64,000 nucleotides of DNA from Cytobacillus dafuensis (GCF_007995155.1 NZ_CP042593.1:2398001-2462000); one strand, 5' to 3'; positions 24,727 to 33,439 are shown, counted from the first letter of the stretch. Numbers and translations are program-made. The notes: generated from the letters alone by a model not told the origin.

Positions 24727-24818
24727 CGCCACTTCCCTACGCCAGTATAAACTAGATCAGGTTCAAAGGGTTAAGAACGATTGTTCCATCTCAGTCTTAT
24801 GCAGACACCCCTAGTGTA
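24727..24818 (-). promoter_or_regulatory. TPP riboswitch (promoter-proximal copy)
   Basis: The same core as the other copy: CTAGGGGTG, GACTGAGATGG, ACCCTTTGAACCTGATCTAG and GCGTAGGGAAGTGG, with a longer variable arm. Two complete TPP aptamers with separate terminators therefore act in series on one operon. Confidence 0.95.
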
Positions 24819-24914
24819 CTTATTAACTTCATAAATAGCATAGCATGAAATATTATTATTGCAAGGAAAAAAATTAGGAAGGTAAAAATTTTTTTAAAAA
24901 ATCTCCATATAAAA

Positions 24915-24935
24915 AGAGCTGTATCGAACAGCTCT
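24915..24935 (-). terminator. Terminator of ilvE
   Basis: AGAGCTGT/ACAGCTCT stem directly after the ilvE stop codon, followed on the minus strand by TTTTTATATGG. Confidence 0.8.
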
Positions 24936-26003
24936 CTATACTAATACACGCCAGCCAAATGGATCGACTAGTGAGCCATTTTGTATGCCTGTTAAGGTCT
25001 CATATAATTTTTTTGATAATGAACCAGTTTCTCCGTTATTAACAAGAAGCTTCTCTTTCCAGAATAATTCTCCAATAGGTGAAATGACAGCTGCCGTGCC
25101 TGTTCCGAAAGCTTCTTCTAATTTTCCTTCTTTACTTGCTTGATAGATTTCTTCAATTGAAATTTTTCTTTCTTTAACTGGAATATTCCAATGCTTTAAT
25201 AGTAGGATAATTGAATCACGGGTTATTCCATCTAAAATACTTCCATTAAGTTCTGGCGTTATAACTTCTCCATCAATCTTAAAGAATACGTTCATGCTTC
25301 CAACTTCTTCAATATACTTATTCTCTTTTCCATCTAGCCATAATACTTGTGAATATCCTGATTTGCCCGCAACTTCCTGAGCTTTTAAGCTAGATGCATA
25401 ATTACCTGCCGTTTTCGCATTTCCAGTTCCGCCTCTAACCGCACGTACATATTCCGTTTCAACTGCGATTTTTACTGGGTTAATGCCTTCTTTATAATAT
25501 GCTCCAACTGGGCATAAGATAATGATAAATTGATAAGTTAATGAAGGTGAAACTCCTAAATGTGCTTCTGTTGAAATAATGAAAGGACGAATATAAAGAG
25601 ATGTTCCTTCTAAATTTGGAACCCAATCTCTTTCAACATTAATTAATTGTTTTAAACCATAAAGAGCAAGCTCTTCATCAATTTGTGGCATACACAAGCG
25701 AGCGCTTGATCGATTTAATCTTTCCATATTTTTATTAGGTCTAAATAGAAGGATTTGCTCATCTTTTGTTTGATATGCCTTTAGCCCTTCAAAAACAGTT
25801 TGCCCGTAATGGAATATTGTTGCTGAAGGATCTAAAGTAATAGGTTGATAAGGAACAATTCGCGGATCATGCCAGCCTTTTCCTTCCGTATAATCCATAA
25901 TAAACATATGATCTGTGAAGTTCCTTCCAAACTGAAGATTGTCAAATGCTGGTTTTTGTTTTCTTGATTGACTTAGGTTCATTTCAATTTGATAGTCGTT
26001 CAT
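24936..26003 (-). CDS. ilvE: Branched-chain amino acid aminotransferase
   Basis: The 355-residue fold type IV PLP enzyme shows FHYGQTVFEGLKAYQ, RPNKNMERLNRSSARLCMP, the Schiff-base lysine in RGGTGNAKTAGNYA and the LDGKENKYIEEVGSMNVFF region (19 residues). It interconverts leucine, isoleucine and valine with their 2-oxo acids. ATG at 26003 has GGGAG at 8 bases; an ATG at 26024 lies upstream of that site and is less likely. Single gene with its own promoter and terminator. A CodY-like site overlaps the promoter. Confidence 0.92.
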   Translation of the reverse strand: MNDYQIEMNLSQSRKQKPAFDNLQFGRNFTDHMFIMDYTEGKGWHDPRIVPYQPITLDPSATIFHYGQTVFEGLKAYQTKDEQILLFRPNKNMERLNRSSARLCMPQIDEELALYGLKQLINVERDWVPNLEGTSLYIRPFIISTEAHLGVSPSLTYQFIIILCPVGAYYKEGINPVKIAVETEYVRAVRGGTGNAKTAGNYASSLKAQEVAGKSGYSQVLWLDGKENKYIEEVGSMNVFFKIDGEVITPELNGSILDGITRDSIILLLKHWNIPVKERKISIEEIYQASKEGKLEEAFGTGTAAVISPIGELFWKEKLLVNNGETGSLSKKLYETLTGIQNGSLVDPFGWRVLV

Positions 26004-26070
26004 CCTACTTCTCCCTGCCTTCATATACTTTGTCGCTTTAAATTGTTAATCCAATCACTAAAAAAAATTT

Positions 26071-26105
26071 CTTATAAAAAGGATAATTAATATTTTCAAA
26101 TAATT
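26071..26105 (-). promoter_or_regulatory. ilvE promoter with overlapping CodY-like box
   Basis: TTGAAA (26099-26094), 17-base spacer and TATAAG (26076-26071) make a good sigma-A promoter about 70 bases before ilvE. The 15 bases 26105-26091, AATTATTTGAAAATA, match the CodY consensus AATTTTCWGAAAATT at 12 positions and cover the -35 box, the arrangement expected for repression when branched-chain amino acids are plentiful. Confidence 0.55.
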
Positions 26106-26253
26106 TCATCTCGTGATTGTAATTACAATTATCCGACAATTAATAGGCATTTGTCGAGAGGTTTTTGTATATTTTTTAAATTATATAACAATTCTTCCTT
26201 CTCTATTTATAATTCCAGGTGAACTTAAGGTTTTCCGTTTCAATTTATACCGC

Positions 26254-26853
26254 TTACTTAAACCAGCCTTTTTCTTTTGATTGAGTAACGGCTTCAATTC
26301 TATTCTTTACTTCAAGCTTGTCCATGATTTGAGAAATATAGTTTCTCACAGTGCCAGTCTTAATACTTAACTCATCGGCGATCTCTTTCGTATTTTTCCC
26401 ATCTGCAACGAGTTCAAGTACTTCTTTTTCTCGTTCAGTCAATGGGTTTTCTTCACTGTACACATCATCCATTAATTCCGGAGCGAATATTCTTCTGCCA
26501 GACATGACAAATCTGATTGAACTAGCCAACTCTTCACTAGGGCTATCCTTTAATAAATAACCTCTAACTCCTGCTTTTAACGCTCTTTGGAAATAACCAG
26601 TTCGTGCAAAGGTTGTTAAGATGATTACTTTGCAGTTTGTTATTTTAAGTTCTTCAGCAGCTTCAAGGCCAGTTTTTTCTGGCATTTCGATATCCATAAT
26701 ACAAATATCAGGCTGATATTTTTTGACTAGTGAAATTGCTTCTTCACCTGTGCTTGCCTGTCCAACTACTTCCATATCCTCTTCAAGATTAAGCAGAGAA
26801 CCTAATGCTCCTAACATCATTCGTTGGTCTTCTGCTATAACAATTCGAATCAT
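26254..26853 (-). CDS. desR: DesR-like response regulator (NarL/LuxR type)
   Basis: The 199-residue protein has a receiver domain with phospho-acceptor D54 in CIMDIEMPEKTG and a C-terminal LuxR-type helix-turn-helix (LTEREKEVLELVADGKNTKE). Length and the D54 number equal those of Bacillus DesR. It overlaps the DesK-like kinase gene by 4 bases and lies 1.4 kb from the lipid desaturase gene it is expected to activate on cooling. Confidence 0.88.
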   Translation of the reverse strand: MIRIVIAEDQRMMLGALGSLLNLEEDMEVVGQASTGEEAISLVKKYQPDICIMDIEMPEKTGLEAAEELKITNCKVIILTTFARTGYFQRALKAGVRGYLLKDSPSEELASSIRFVMSGRRIFAPELMDDVYSEENPLTEREKEVLELVADGKNTKEIADELSIKTGTVRNYISQIMDKLEVKNRIEAVTQSKEKGWFK

Positions 26854-27986
26854 TTTATCTCCTCCTTATCTGTCTGTTTTATGACGCTTGGTACTTTCAT
26901 GATGATAGTAGTGCCGTTTTTTACAGTAATTTCAAGACTGCCGTTCACAAATTCAAGACGCTCTTTAATCCCTAATAGTCCATGTCCTTTTGCTTGGCTG
27001 TAATCATTTTGAATCCCAATTCCATTATCCTGTATTGTTATACAAATTTCATTTAATGTTTGTTCTATTTTTATTAGGCATGTTGTAGCTTTACTATGCT
27101 TTACGATATTCGTTACTGCTTCTTTCATACACATGCTTAGAATATTTTCCAGAAAGATTGATACATTTGCTAATTTTATTTCTTCAGGACAGATTAGATT
27201 TATTTGTGCAGCTTCTAGTAATTGCTTAATACGAACGATTTCCTCTTTCAAACGAATTCCTCGCATTTGCGAAACCATATTTCGTACTTCATTTAACGCG
27301 GTCCTTGCGGTTTGTTGTACATCCTTCATTTCATTACGTGCATGTTCAGGATCTTTATATACGAGCTTGCGAGCTAAATCACTTTTTAGTCCTATAAGTG
27401 ATAATTTTTGACCTAGAGTATCATGGAGGTCCCTTGCAATTCGTTGACGTTCCTCTTGTTTTACAAGATCTGCAATTCTCTTATTAGCATATTCCAGCTG
27501 AGCTTCGAGCTTCTCCTGCTTTTTCTTATTATATATATTGAAAGGAAGAAGGATTACACTTATCCAAATAATAATGATAAAAGGCAATTGCGATAAAAAT
27601 AGCTCATCCCTGATGACGAGATTATAGTTTATTGAAATGGTTGTAGATACTAAATGAATAATATAAATAGTAAAAAAAGCAATCCTGTTTTTAATATTTC
27701 CATTATAGTAGGCAATATAAAAGGCGAAATACACAAATTGAAAAAGAATCGTCATTGTTATAGAAATACTAATTAGGACACACGCCCATAAATAAACAGG
27801 CCATTTTTTTGAAATGAATGCAAGACGTAATGTGATAAAAAAAAGTATGGTAAGTATAATTCCGATGATGATATCAATGGTAGAAGAAGATTGAAAAATA
27901 AAATAGAAAGGCAAAATGCTAATAACACTCCAAATGTATGGAGTTATCCCTGAACTTTTTAAAAAAGAAATATATTTTTTCAACAT
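26850..27986 (-). CDS. desK: DesK-like membrane thermosensor histidine kinase
   Basis: The 378-residue kinase has about five N-terminal membrane helices, a coiled linker (KKKQEKLEAQLEYANKRIA) and a HisKA_3 dimerisation domain with the phospho-accepting His in RIARDLHDTLGQK. Counting from ATG 27986 this is H188, the same as B. subtilis DesK. The HATPase motifs MKEAVTNIVKHSKA and DNGIGI follow. That ATG has AGAGG at 6 bases; an ATG at 28019 has none. It senses membrane thickness and fluidity and controls DesR. Confidence 0.88.
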   Translation of the reverse strand: MLKKYISFLKSSGITPYIWSVISILPFYFIFQSSSTIDIIIGIILTILFFITLRLAFISKKWPVYLWACVLISISITMTILFQFVYFAFYIAYYNGNIKNRIAFFTIYIIHLVSTTISINYNLVIRDELFLSQLPFIIIIWISVILLPFNIYNKKKQEKLEAQLEYANKRIADLVKQEERQRIARDLHDTLGQKLSLIGLKSDLARKLVYKDPEHARNEMKDVQQTARTALNEVRNMVSQMRGIRLKEEIVRIKQLLEAAQINLICPEEIKLANVSIFLENILSMCMKEAVTNIVKHSKATTCLIKIEQTLNEICITIQDNGIGIQNDYSQAKGHGLLGIKERLEFVNGSLEITVKNGTTIIMKVPSVIKQTDKEEIK

Positions 27987-28040
27987 AAGTACCTCTTTAA
28001 TTTGAAAATTGCCATTCATTCTGTAATGCTATTTTATCAT

Positions 28041-28245
28041 AAAGTGAAACTTCAATCAGTGGGGGTTTTCCTCATCCCCCACTGATTGTTAGTTGAACTT
28101 ATCGGGCCTTTACGGGCAGTTGACCCCAACTTACTCGTCATTGTTTTACTCGAATCATTGAAGTGGGGGTCTTACTGCCCGTTAATCTGCGATAAAGTGA
28201 AACTTCAATCATTGGGTGGTACAGCCCGTTAATCTGCGTTAAAAA
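28041..28245. repeat. Repeat family A, copy 2
   Basis: Shares the order and wording of copy 1 in the same orientation: the CAGTGGGGG...CCCCCACTG hairpin, TCGGGCCTTTACGGGCAGTTGA, then GAAGTGGGGGTCTTACTGCC and CGTTAATCTGCG. The last block is partly duplicated (28195-28240). It lies between desK and des. Confidence 0.8.
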
Positions 28246-28293
28246 ATGGCAAGGAGCTTCTTTTCGCTAAGCCTTGCCATTCATAAATGTAAA

Positions 28294-29328
28294 TTAATTG
28301 AATTTAGATACAAGTTGCTTTTCTTTCCGGTTTTTCATGATCGTAATAGCTTCTTTATAAGCAACAAATTGTTTATTATGTTCGTCCCATAGTCGGAATT
28401 TTAGTGATTGTAAGCTTGTTTTCAATGTTATTGTTGGCACATTATGCAATGGCTGCGTATTATTATGTGCATCTTCTAGCTTATAGTTAGGAACTTTTGG
28501 GCTTAAATGGTGTACATGGTGATAACCTATGCTTCCAGTCATCCATTGCAGCGGTTTTGGAAGCTTATAAAATGAGCTCCCTTCTACAGCAGCTTTTACA
28601 TATTCCCAATTTTGATCTTCTTCGAAATATGAATCTTCAAAAGTATGCTGAACGTAGAATAGCCATATACCTGCAGAGCCAGAGATCAAAAAGATTGGAG
28701 CTTGCACTAGAAGAAATGATTCCCATCCTATTGTCATGCAAAGCAAGCTATATAAAGCAACTATTGAAACATTTGTAATATACGTATTTAGCCGTTCATT
28801 CATTCTGGCATTTTTTCTATTGAATCGATTTTTTATCACGAATTGATAAATCGGGCCAAGACCAAACATGATAATAGGGTTTCGGTAGAGTCGGTAACCA
28901 ATGCGTTTCCAAATAGAAGCAGAAATATATTCTTCAACTGTAAGCATCCATATATCTCCTACGCCACGCTTATCAAGATTACTGCTTGTCGCATGGTGTA
29001 CAGAATGTTCATGCTGCCATTGGCTAAACGGGAAAATGGTGATAATCCCAGTTATCGTACCAAGGATTTTATTTGCTTTTCGGTTTTTGAAAAAGGAATA
29101 GTGGCAACAGTCATGAAAGATGATAAAAATTCGGACTAATAAACCAGCAGCAATAACACTTATTCCAATTGTTAAAAAATAAGAAATGGATAAGCTTTTA
29201 TATGCTAAAAACCATAAAATAATAAAGGGTACAATAGTGTTTAGAATTTGCATGATACTAGAGTTTGTGTTTGACTTTTCATATGGCGCCATTTGCTTTC
29301 TTAAATGAAGTTGCTTTTCTTTGGTCAT
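28294..29328 (-). CDS. des: Membrane fatty acid desaturase (Des, delta-5 type)
   Basis: The 344-residue integral membrane di-iron enzyme carries the three histidine boxes HDCCH (72-76), HSVHH (108-112) and HHVHH (270-274), with hydrophobic pairs before and after them. It introduces a double bond into phospholipid acyl chains at low temperature. The DesK/DesR genes next door and an inverted-repeat operator upstream support regulation by that pair. The start follows AGGAAGGAT. Confidence 0.9.
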   Translation of the reverse strand: MTKEKQLHLRKQMAPYEKSNTNSSIMQILNTIVPFIILWFLAYKSLSISYFLTIGISVIAAGLLVRIFIIFHDCCHYSFFKNRKANKILGTITGIITIFPFSQWQHEHSVHHATSSNLDKRGVGDIWMLTVEEYISASIWKRIGYRLYRNPIIMFGLGPIYQFVIKNRFNRKNARMNERLNTYITNVSIVALYSLLCMTIGWESFLLVQAPIFLISGSAGIWLFYVQHTFEDSYFEEDQNWEYVKAAVEGSSFYKLPKPLQWMTGSIGYHHVHHLSPKVPNYKLEDAHNNTQPLHNVPTITLKTSLQSLKFRLWDEHNKQFVAYKEAITIMKNRKEKQLVSKFN

Positions 29329-29397
29329 ATTAAAGGTATCCTTCCTCTACTTTTTCTTTTATCATAAAGAATTGAAAAAGACATTTGAAGGCATACG

Positions 29398-29427
29398 TGT
29401 CATGTTCAAACCATGATAAATGTCATG
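29398..29427 (-). promoter_or_regulatory. DesR-like operator upstream of des
   Basis: TGTCATG (29398-29404), CATGATA (29412-29418) and TGTCATG (29421-29427) form an inverted repeat plus a third half-site. It lies about 10 bases upstream of a poor -35 box (TTCAAA, 29389-29384) that precedes TATGAT at 17 bases. A weak promoter with an adjacent dyad fits activation by DesR. It also overlaps the upstream region of the divergent gene at 29474. Confidence 0.5.
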
Positions 29428-29473
29428 TATGGCAATAAAAATATTAAAGATAAAATATTGGAGGCATAAAAAG

Positions 29474-29830
29474 ATGAACAAATTTATGGACAAACTTGTG
29501 CATAAAACAAAATCAGCTATAAGTTCCACCTCTGCACAATTGAAAGAAAGATTTTATACATTAACGGGAACCTCGTCAGCAACTGTTATTCAAATTGCAG
29601 AATACGTCCGCAATCATTCCGATACAAAGGTAATGAAGAAAGAGCTTTTAGGCAGAACTTATTATTTTTACGATCTGAAAGTGGACGGTATATTTTATCA
29701 TTTAGAAACTAAAAGTGATTATATTCTACAGCTTGATGTACAGTTTGAAAACAAGCAAATTGTAGCTTATCGTTCTTATCGGGATCAATATAGCTTATAC
29801 ATACCTATTAAATTCCCAGAGCTTATATAA
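29474..29830 (+). CDS. Hypothetical soluble protein
   Basis: The 118-residue protein starts MNKFMDKLVHKTKSAI behind TTGGAGGC; a longer in-frame start at 29420 has no site. The N-terminus is helical and basic, and the rest reads as alternating beta strands (TYYFYDLKVDGIFYHLE, DYILQLDVQFENKQI, AYRSYRDQYSLYIP). I do not recognise the family. It is divergent from des and shares its upstream region, so cold control is possible. It ends 20 bases before a repeat B element. Confidence 0.6.
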   Translation: MNKFMDKLVHKTKSAISSTSAQLKERFYTLTGTSSATVIQIAEYVRNHSDTKVMKKELLGRTYYFYDLKVDGIFYHLETKSDYILQLDVQFENKQIVAYRSYRDQYSLYIPIKFPELI

Positions 29831-29850
29831 AAGGTTACTTAAACTTCCCA

Positions 29851-30079
29851 GTTGATTTCCGCTGCAGAGACTTAGCGATCGCGGGCGGTCCGGGAGCCTC
29901 CTCGTCGAAGAGTGCTCCTGCGGGGTCTCCCTTTGACTCGCTTCTCCCGCAGGACGTTGAATAATCTTCCTCGAATAAAAACCGCACGAGGAAAATGCGA
30001 ATGCATTTTCGAGGATCTCGCGCCTTCCGCTCCAATCAATAACAAAATAGCAATTTCAACACTGAGCTTTAACATGGCC
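29851..30079. repeat. Repeat family B, copy 1 (GC-rich, about 220 bp)
   Basis: Far richer in GC than its surroundings. The reverse complement of this stretch is nearly identical to 35752-35972: AAATTGCTATTTTGTT, GATCCTCGAAAATGCATTCG, GAAGATTATTCAACGTCCTG, GAGTCAAAGGGAGACCCCGC and GGAGGCTCCCGGACCGCCCG appear in both in the same order. It encodes no credible protein. It resembles GC-rich dispersed repeats common in Bacillaceae chromosomes. Confidence 0.85.
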
Positions 30080-30089
30080 AATAAAAAAA

Positions 30090-30106
30090 CCCCATGTATC
30101 ATGGGG
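30090..30106 (-). terminator. Terminator of the DUF1002 gene
   Basis: CCCCATG/CATGGGG stem with a 3-base loop, followed by TTTTTTT on the minus strand. Confidence 0.75.
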
Positions 30107-30115
30107 GCCGAATTC

Positions 30116-31030
30116 TTATGAGAATAAACTTTTTATACTTTCAAATAAATTTTTAAAAAAGTCACCAATAGCTTGTAAAAAGCCTTTATCACCAACGGCT
30201 TCATCAATGCGCTGCTTTATATCTTTTGAAATGTCTTCAAGCTGAGATTGTACATTATCAAAGTTGATGTTTAGTGAGCGCATTTTTTCAAATAGATCAA
30301 TTAGGAGCTGACGATCTTGATCACTTAATTTAATTTCAAGCGTTTGTAATTGTTCATTAATGATTTGTTCAATTTCTTCCTTTGTAGCAGGATCTTGAGC
30401 TGCGATTTCCTTCTTGATTTCGGTTAAGAGTTCGGTTACTTTATCTTGATTCATGCCTTCTTTTTCAGCTAATTGAGTTGCCAAGCTAAGCTCCTCATTC
30501 GCTACCTCTGTATGCTCAGTATTTAGCCCTTCTCCATTTCCTTCATCATATGCTTTATATATTCCGACTAAGGCAGAATGGCCCGAGACTTTTACTGGTG
30601 AGGCGACTTCAACAACAGCATCCTGAATTCCAGCGGTTAGGAGTGCATTGGCATACATTTCATCTGTCACTTCGGTAATATTTTCAGGTGTAACTTGTCG
30701 AACAACAAGTCCTTCTCCTGCTTCTTTTCTTGTAATTTTTGCCGATGAATACATATTTGCACGACGGTCACCATTAATATACTTCACAAGATCGTCTCCG
30801 TTAACGGTTATCTCCGTTACTTTGCTTGTATCCTTTACCCCTAATAATTTACGCACTTCTTCCTTTTGACTTGCTGATAATTTTTCACCATACACAACGA
30901 TAGGCATACCAAATTTTTCATTAATGCCTTCTTCATTACTATCCCCATTCGACGCATTGGCATTTGTTCCAAAATTCAAAGTTAGAATCAAAGTAAACAC
31001 AACTGCTATCCATTTCATCAATTGTTTCAA
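30116..31030 (-). CDS. ypuA: DUF1002 protein (YpuA-like), secreted or envelope-associated
   Basis: The 304-residue protein has an N-terminal signal peptide (basic MKQLMKW, hydrophobic core, AxA cleavage near TNANAS, about residue 26). Then comes a DUF1002-type domain: VVYGEKLSASQKEEVRKLLGV, ITVNGDDLVKYI and NITEVTDEMYANALLTAGI. The C-terminal 120 residues are acidic and helical, possibly coiled coil, and end in FLQAIGDFFKNLFESIKSLF, an amphipathic tail that could bind the membrane. Function unknown. Confidence 0.8.
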   Translation of the reverse strand: MKQLMKWIAVVFTLILTLNFGTNANASNGDSNEEGINEKFGMPIVVYGEKLSASQKEEVRKLLGVKDTSKVTEITVNGDDLVKYINGDRRANMYSSAKITRKEAGEGLVVRQVTPENITEVTDEMYANALLTAGIQDAVVEVASPVKVSGHSALVGIYKAYDEGNGEGLNTEHTEVANEELSLATQLAEKEGMNQDKVTELLTEIKKEIAAQDPATKEEIEQIINEQLQTLEIKLSDQDRQLLIDLFEKMRSLNINFDNVQSQLEDISKDIKQRIDEAVGDKGFLQAIGDFFKNLFESIKSLFS

Positions 31031-31254
31031 AATTTACACTCTCCAATTAAAAATAAATTGTCATGAAAAAACAATTTTACATAATGCATATTGCACTTTC
31101 AGAAATTTTATCACATTTTTCTTATATCGTCCTATATTTAGCATCTTTACTGTTGAGCGTCGAGTTTTTCTGGCGAATGATTAGTTTATCTTTTGTCATT
31201 GTCGTAGCTAATAAATAATCTATCATAAGCACATTAAACCTATAGATAAAAGAA

Positions 31255-31277
31255 AACAGACCTTTCGTAGGTCTGTT
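31255..31277 (-). terminator. Terminator of the 31307 gene
   Basis: AACAGACC/GGTCTGTT stem with a 7-base loop, followed by TTTTATC on the minus strand. Confidence 0.7.
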
Positions 31278-31306
31278 AAAGTTTGTTATACTATCGGGAA
31301 TAATTC

Positions 31307-31903
31307 TTATTGCATGTCTTCTTCTACAGCTTCCAAAAGCTTAAATAGATAAAGATAAATTAATCTACAAGCTTCATTAATTGACAATTTTTCATTAAAT
31401 CCCTCTACACCATTCAAGGCAAGATTTAATTCCCATAAGCCATCTGCCTGGCTAAATAGTAGACTGTATTTAACTTCCCCTTTTAATCCCTCATTAATTT
31501 TTGCTTTTAACTTGCTTTCATACTTCTTTTGCAGCTTTAAGCCTAACATGACCTCATAAGTTCCGAAAACATCATCTACTTCTATACAAACAGAATCGGC
31601 TCCAATGAGATCGAACCACTTAGATTCTATGTAAATAAATTCTTTTATTTGGTTTTTTAGATAAGAAATGGGCTGATCCAAAAAATTAGAAGATTCTTCA
31701 GCAAGCAATTCTTCCGATTCTTTATCATACCGTTCAATATACGCATCAGTAAAACGTAAGCTTTCCTCTTTTTCTATTATTGTAAAATCCTCTTCGAGAA
31801 GCTTATGCTTTTTTGCATAGGCAATTTCTTCTTTATAAGACTCGATTAATTTGGAATTTGCTATTTCATTTGAAAAATATTCGTGAAGTTTTTTCTTTAG
31901 CAT
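31307..31903 (-). CDS. Hypothetical protein
   Basis: The 198-residue acidic protein has no signal peptide or membrane segment. The first 90 residues are strongly helical and charged (KLIESYKEEIAYAKKHKLLE). The C-terminal half is mixed (VCIEVDDVFGTYEVMLGLKL, LWELNLALNGVEGFNEKLSI). The ATG has AGGAGAGG. I do not recognise the family. It stands alone with its own terminator, 120 bases upstream of the signal-peptide gene. Confidence 0.6.
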   Translation of the reverse strand: MLKKKLHEYFSNEIANSKLIESYKEEIAYAKKHKLLEEDFTIIEKEESLRFTDAYIERYDKESEELLAEESSNFLDQPISYLKNQIKEFIYIESKWFDLIGADSVCIEVDDVFGTYEVMLGLKLQKKYESKLKAKINEGLKGEVKYSLLFSQADGLWELNLALNGVEGFNEKLSINEACRLIYLYLFKLLEAVEEDMQ

Positions 31904-32090
31904 TTTACCTCTCCTTATTTAACAGTTGATCGTCTTTTCTTTGCAGATTTCGCTTTTTTTTACCTACCTTCTATAACTCATTAACATTAATTTGATTTTT
32001 TTCTTTTATTTTGCTTGTTTTTCGTAGAAATAGCAAATAAAAAAAGACAATTCGGTTTAAATATATATATACAATAAGTTAGCGATAGTT

Positions 32091-32138
32091 AAAGCCTGTA
32101 TCTTAGATTACCAAGTAATCATTGATACAGGCTTTTTT
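32091..32138. terminator. Long hairpin with T-run
   Basis: AAAGCCTGTATC and GATACAGGCTTT form a 12-bp stem with an inner GATTAC/GTAATC helix. The T-run is on the plus strand, but no plus-strand gene precedes it; on the minus strand it lies beyond the interrupted phosphatase gene. Confidence 0.5.
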
Positions 32139-32147
32139 CAAAATTTC

Positions 32148-32179
32148 TTATTCAACTAAAGCATGCTTTAGTTGAATAA
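32148..32179. repeat. Perfect 32-bp palindrome
   Basis: The 32 bases TTATTCAACTAAAGCA plus its reverse complement are perfectly symmetrical around the GCATGC centre. It lies between the hairpin at 32091 and the end of the phosphatase pseudogene. Only this copy was noticed. Confidence 0.75.
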
Positions 32180-32192
32180 GGTAAGTATAATA

Positions 32193-33005
32193 TTATTTCT
32201 TTCGTAATAAGGTTAGGAGATCTTCAAAGATACCGGGGGTAGCATAAACAATTTCTTCACCGTACAATTCCAAAGGAGTATTTTCTGAGACTTTTCCAAC
32301 ATGTCCAATTTTTGCTCCTGCCTCACGTGCGATTAGTCAAGCAGCAGCTACATCCCAAGGGGCTAAACTTTCAGTATGTGCATCAAGTAATCCGGATGCT
32401 ACATAACATATATCTAAAGTTGGTGAGGCAAAACGTCGAATATCTCGGCAATGAGTGGCAAGAATATTTACTCTTGTAATTGCATTTTTTAACTGGTTTT
32501 TATCATGTGGAAAACCAGTGCCAATTACTGAATTCGATAATGTTTTTACTCTGTTAACCCCAATTTTTTCCCCGTTACAAAATGCACCCTTACCTCGAAT
32601 CCCAATAAAAGTAAGATTCAGTTCTGGAGAGTGAACAACTCCCACCAAAACGACTCCATCAATGGCAAATGCTAAAGAGATTGCAAAGTGTGGAAGATTT
32701 TTTGAATAGTTGACAGTACCGTCTAATGGATCAACAATCCAAAGAGGACCTTTAAAGGTTTCTTTTTCACTTTCTTTTGTGATATTTTCTTCGGATAGAA
32801 TACGATGTTCAGGATAACATTTTTCAATTGCACCACGAATGATTTGGTCAGAAGCTAGGTCTGCTGATGTTACTAGTTCTCCAGCCTTCTTATACGTCAT
32901 TTCAATTAGGGATTCCCTTTTTAGTTCAACGACCTTTTTACCAGCAGCATGAACCATTTTTTCAGCAAAGTTAGACCATTCATCTAATTTGTTTAAATCT
33001 ATCAA
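32193..33005 (-). pseudogene. Inositol monophosphatase family gene with an internal TGA
   Basis: Reading frame 33005 to 32193 encodes a 270-residue inositol monophosphatase-type protein, interrupted only by TGA at 32339-32337. Before it are the metal-binding motifs ILSEEN and WIVDPLDGTVNYSKNLPHF (residues about 90-110) and the second motif SLAPWDVAAA. After it the same frame continues LIAREAGAKIGHVGKV to FEDLLTLLRKK. Relatives have PWDVAAAWLIAREAG, so the TGA stands where TGG (Trp) would be: a single G-to-A change. Without readthrough the protein loses 47 C-terminal residues of its beta sheet and is probably inactive. A sequencing error is possible. Confidence 0.85.
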
Positions 33006-33439
33006 TTATTAATCCTCCCCAAGAGTAAAAGTCATTCCATGACAATCCAGAGATACTATAAAACCTGTTCAAGATGAATTATTCAACAATTATTGATGAA
33101 AACCTTTTAACTTAAACAAATCAATTAGAGGAAACTTCTCGTTCAGCTCTAGCTTGTATCATATCGATGTATTTTTTACTTAAAGTCAAGCTCCTCGAAC
33201 TTTCGTTCTGCGGAGTGCTGTCCTCGCACCGAGGCTACGTCCTCCTCCAACAAGAAGAAAGTCTATTTTGGAACTTATGTTCTAAAACCATCATAAATTA
33301 TCAATTGTTACCATATATTTTTAATTTATACTTAAAGATAAAAAAAGATAGTAGGGATAATCAATCCTTACTATCTTTACTCTTATTATTAATAAGTCTT
33401 TAAATCGAATCGTCTGTTTTCATCCTGTAAATTGTTCTT
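33006..33439. other. Intergenic stretch with a GC-rich fragment
   Basis: No credible coding region. Positions about 33178-33262 are markedly GC-rich for this genome (CTGCGGAGTGCTGTCCTCGC), like a decayed end of a dispersed repeat, though not an obvious match to families A, B or C. The rest is A+T-rich, with the terminator at 33347. Confidence 0.5.
33347..33375 (-). terminator. Terminator of the DUF3189 gene
   Basis: GATAGTAGGGAT/ATCCTTACTATC, a 12-bp stem with one G-T pair, followed by TTTTTTT on the minus strand. Confidence 0.7.

Noticed and set aside
32337..32339. TGA as selenocysteine codon
   Set aside because: Relatives have Trp here, not Cys; no SECIS-like hairpin follows and the position is outside the active site.
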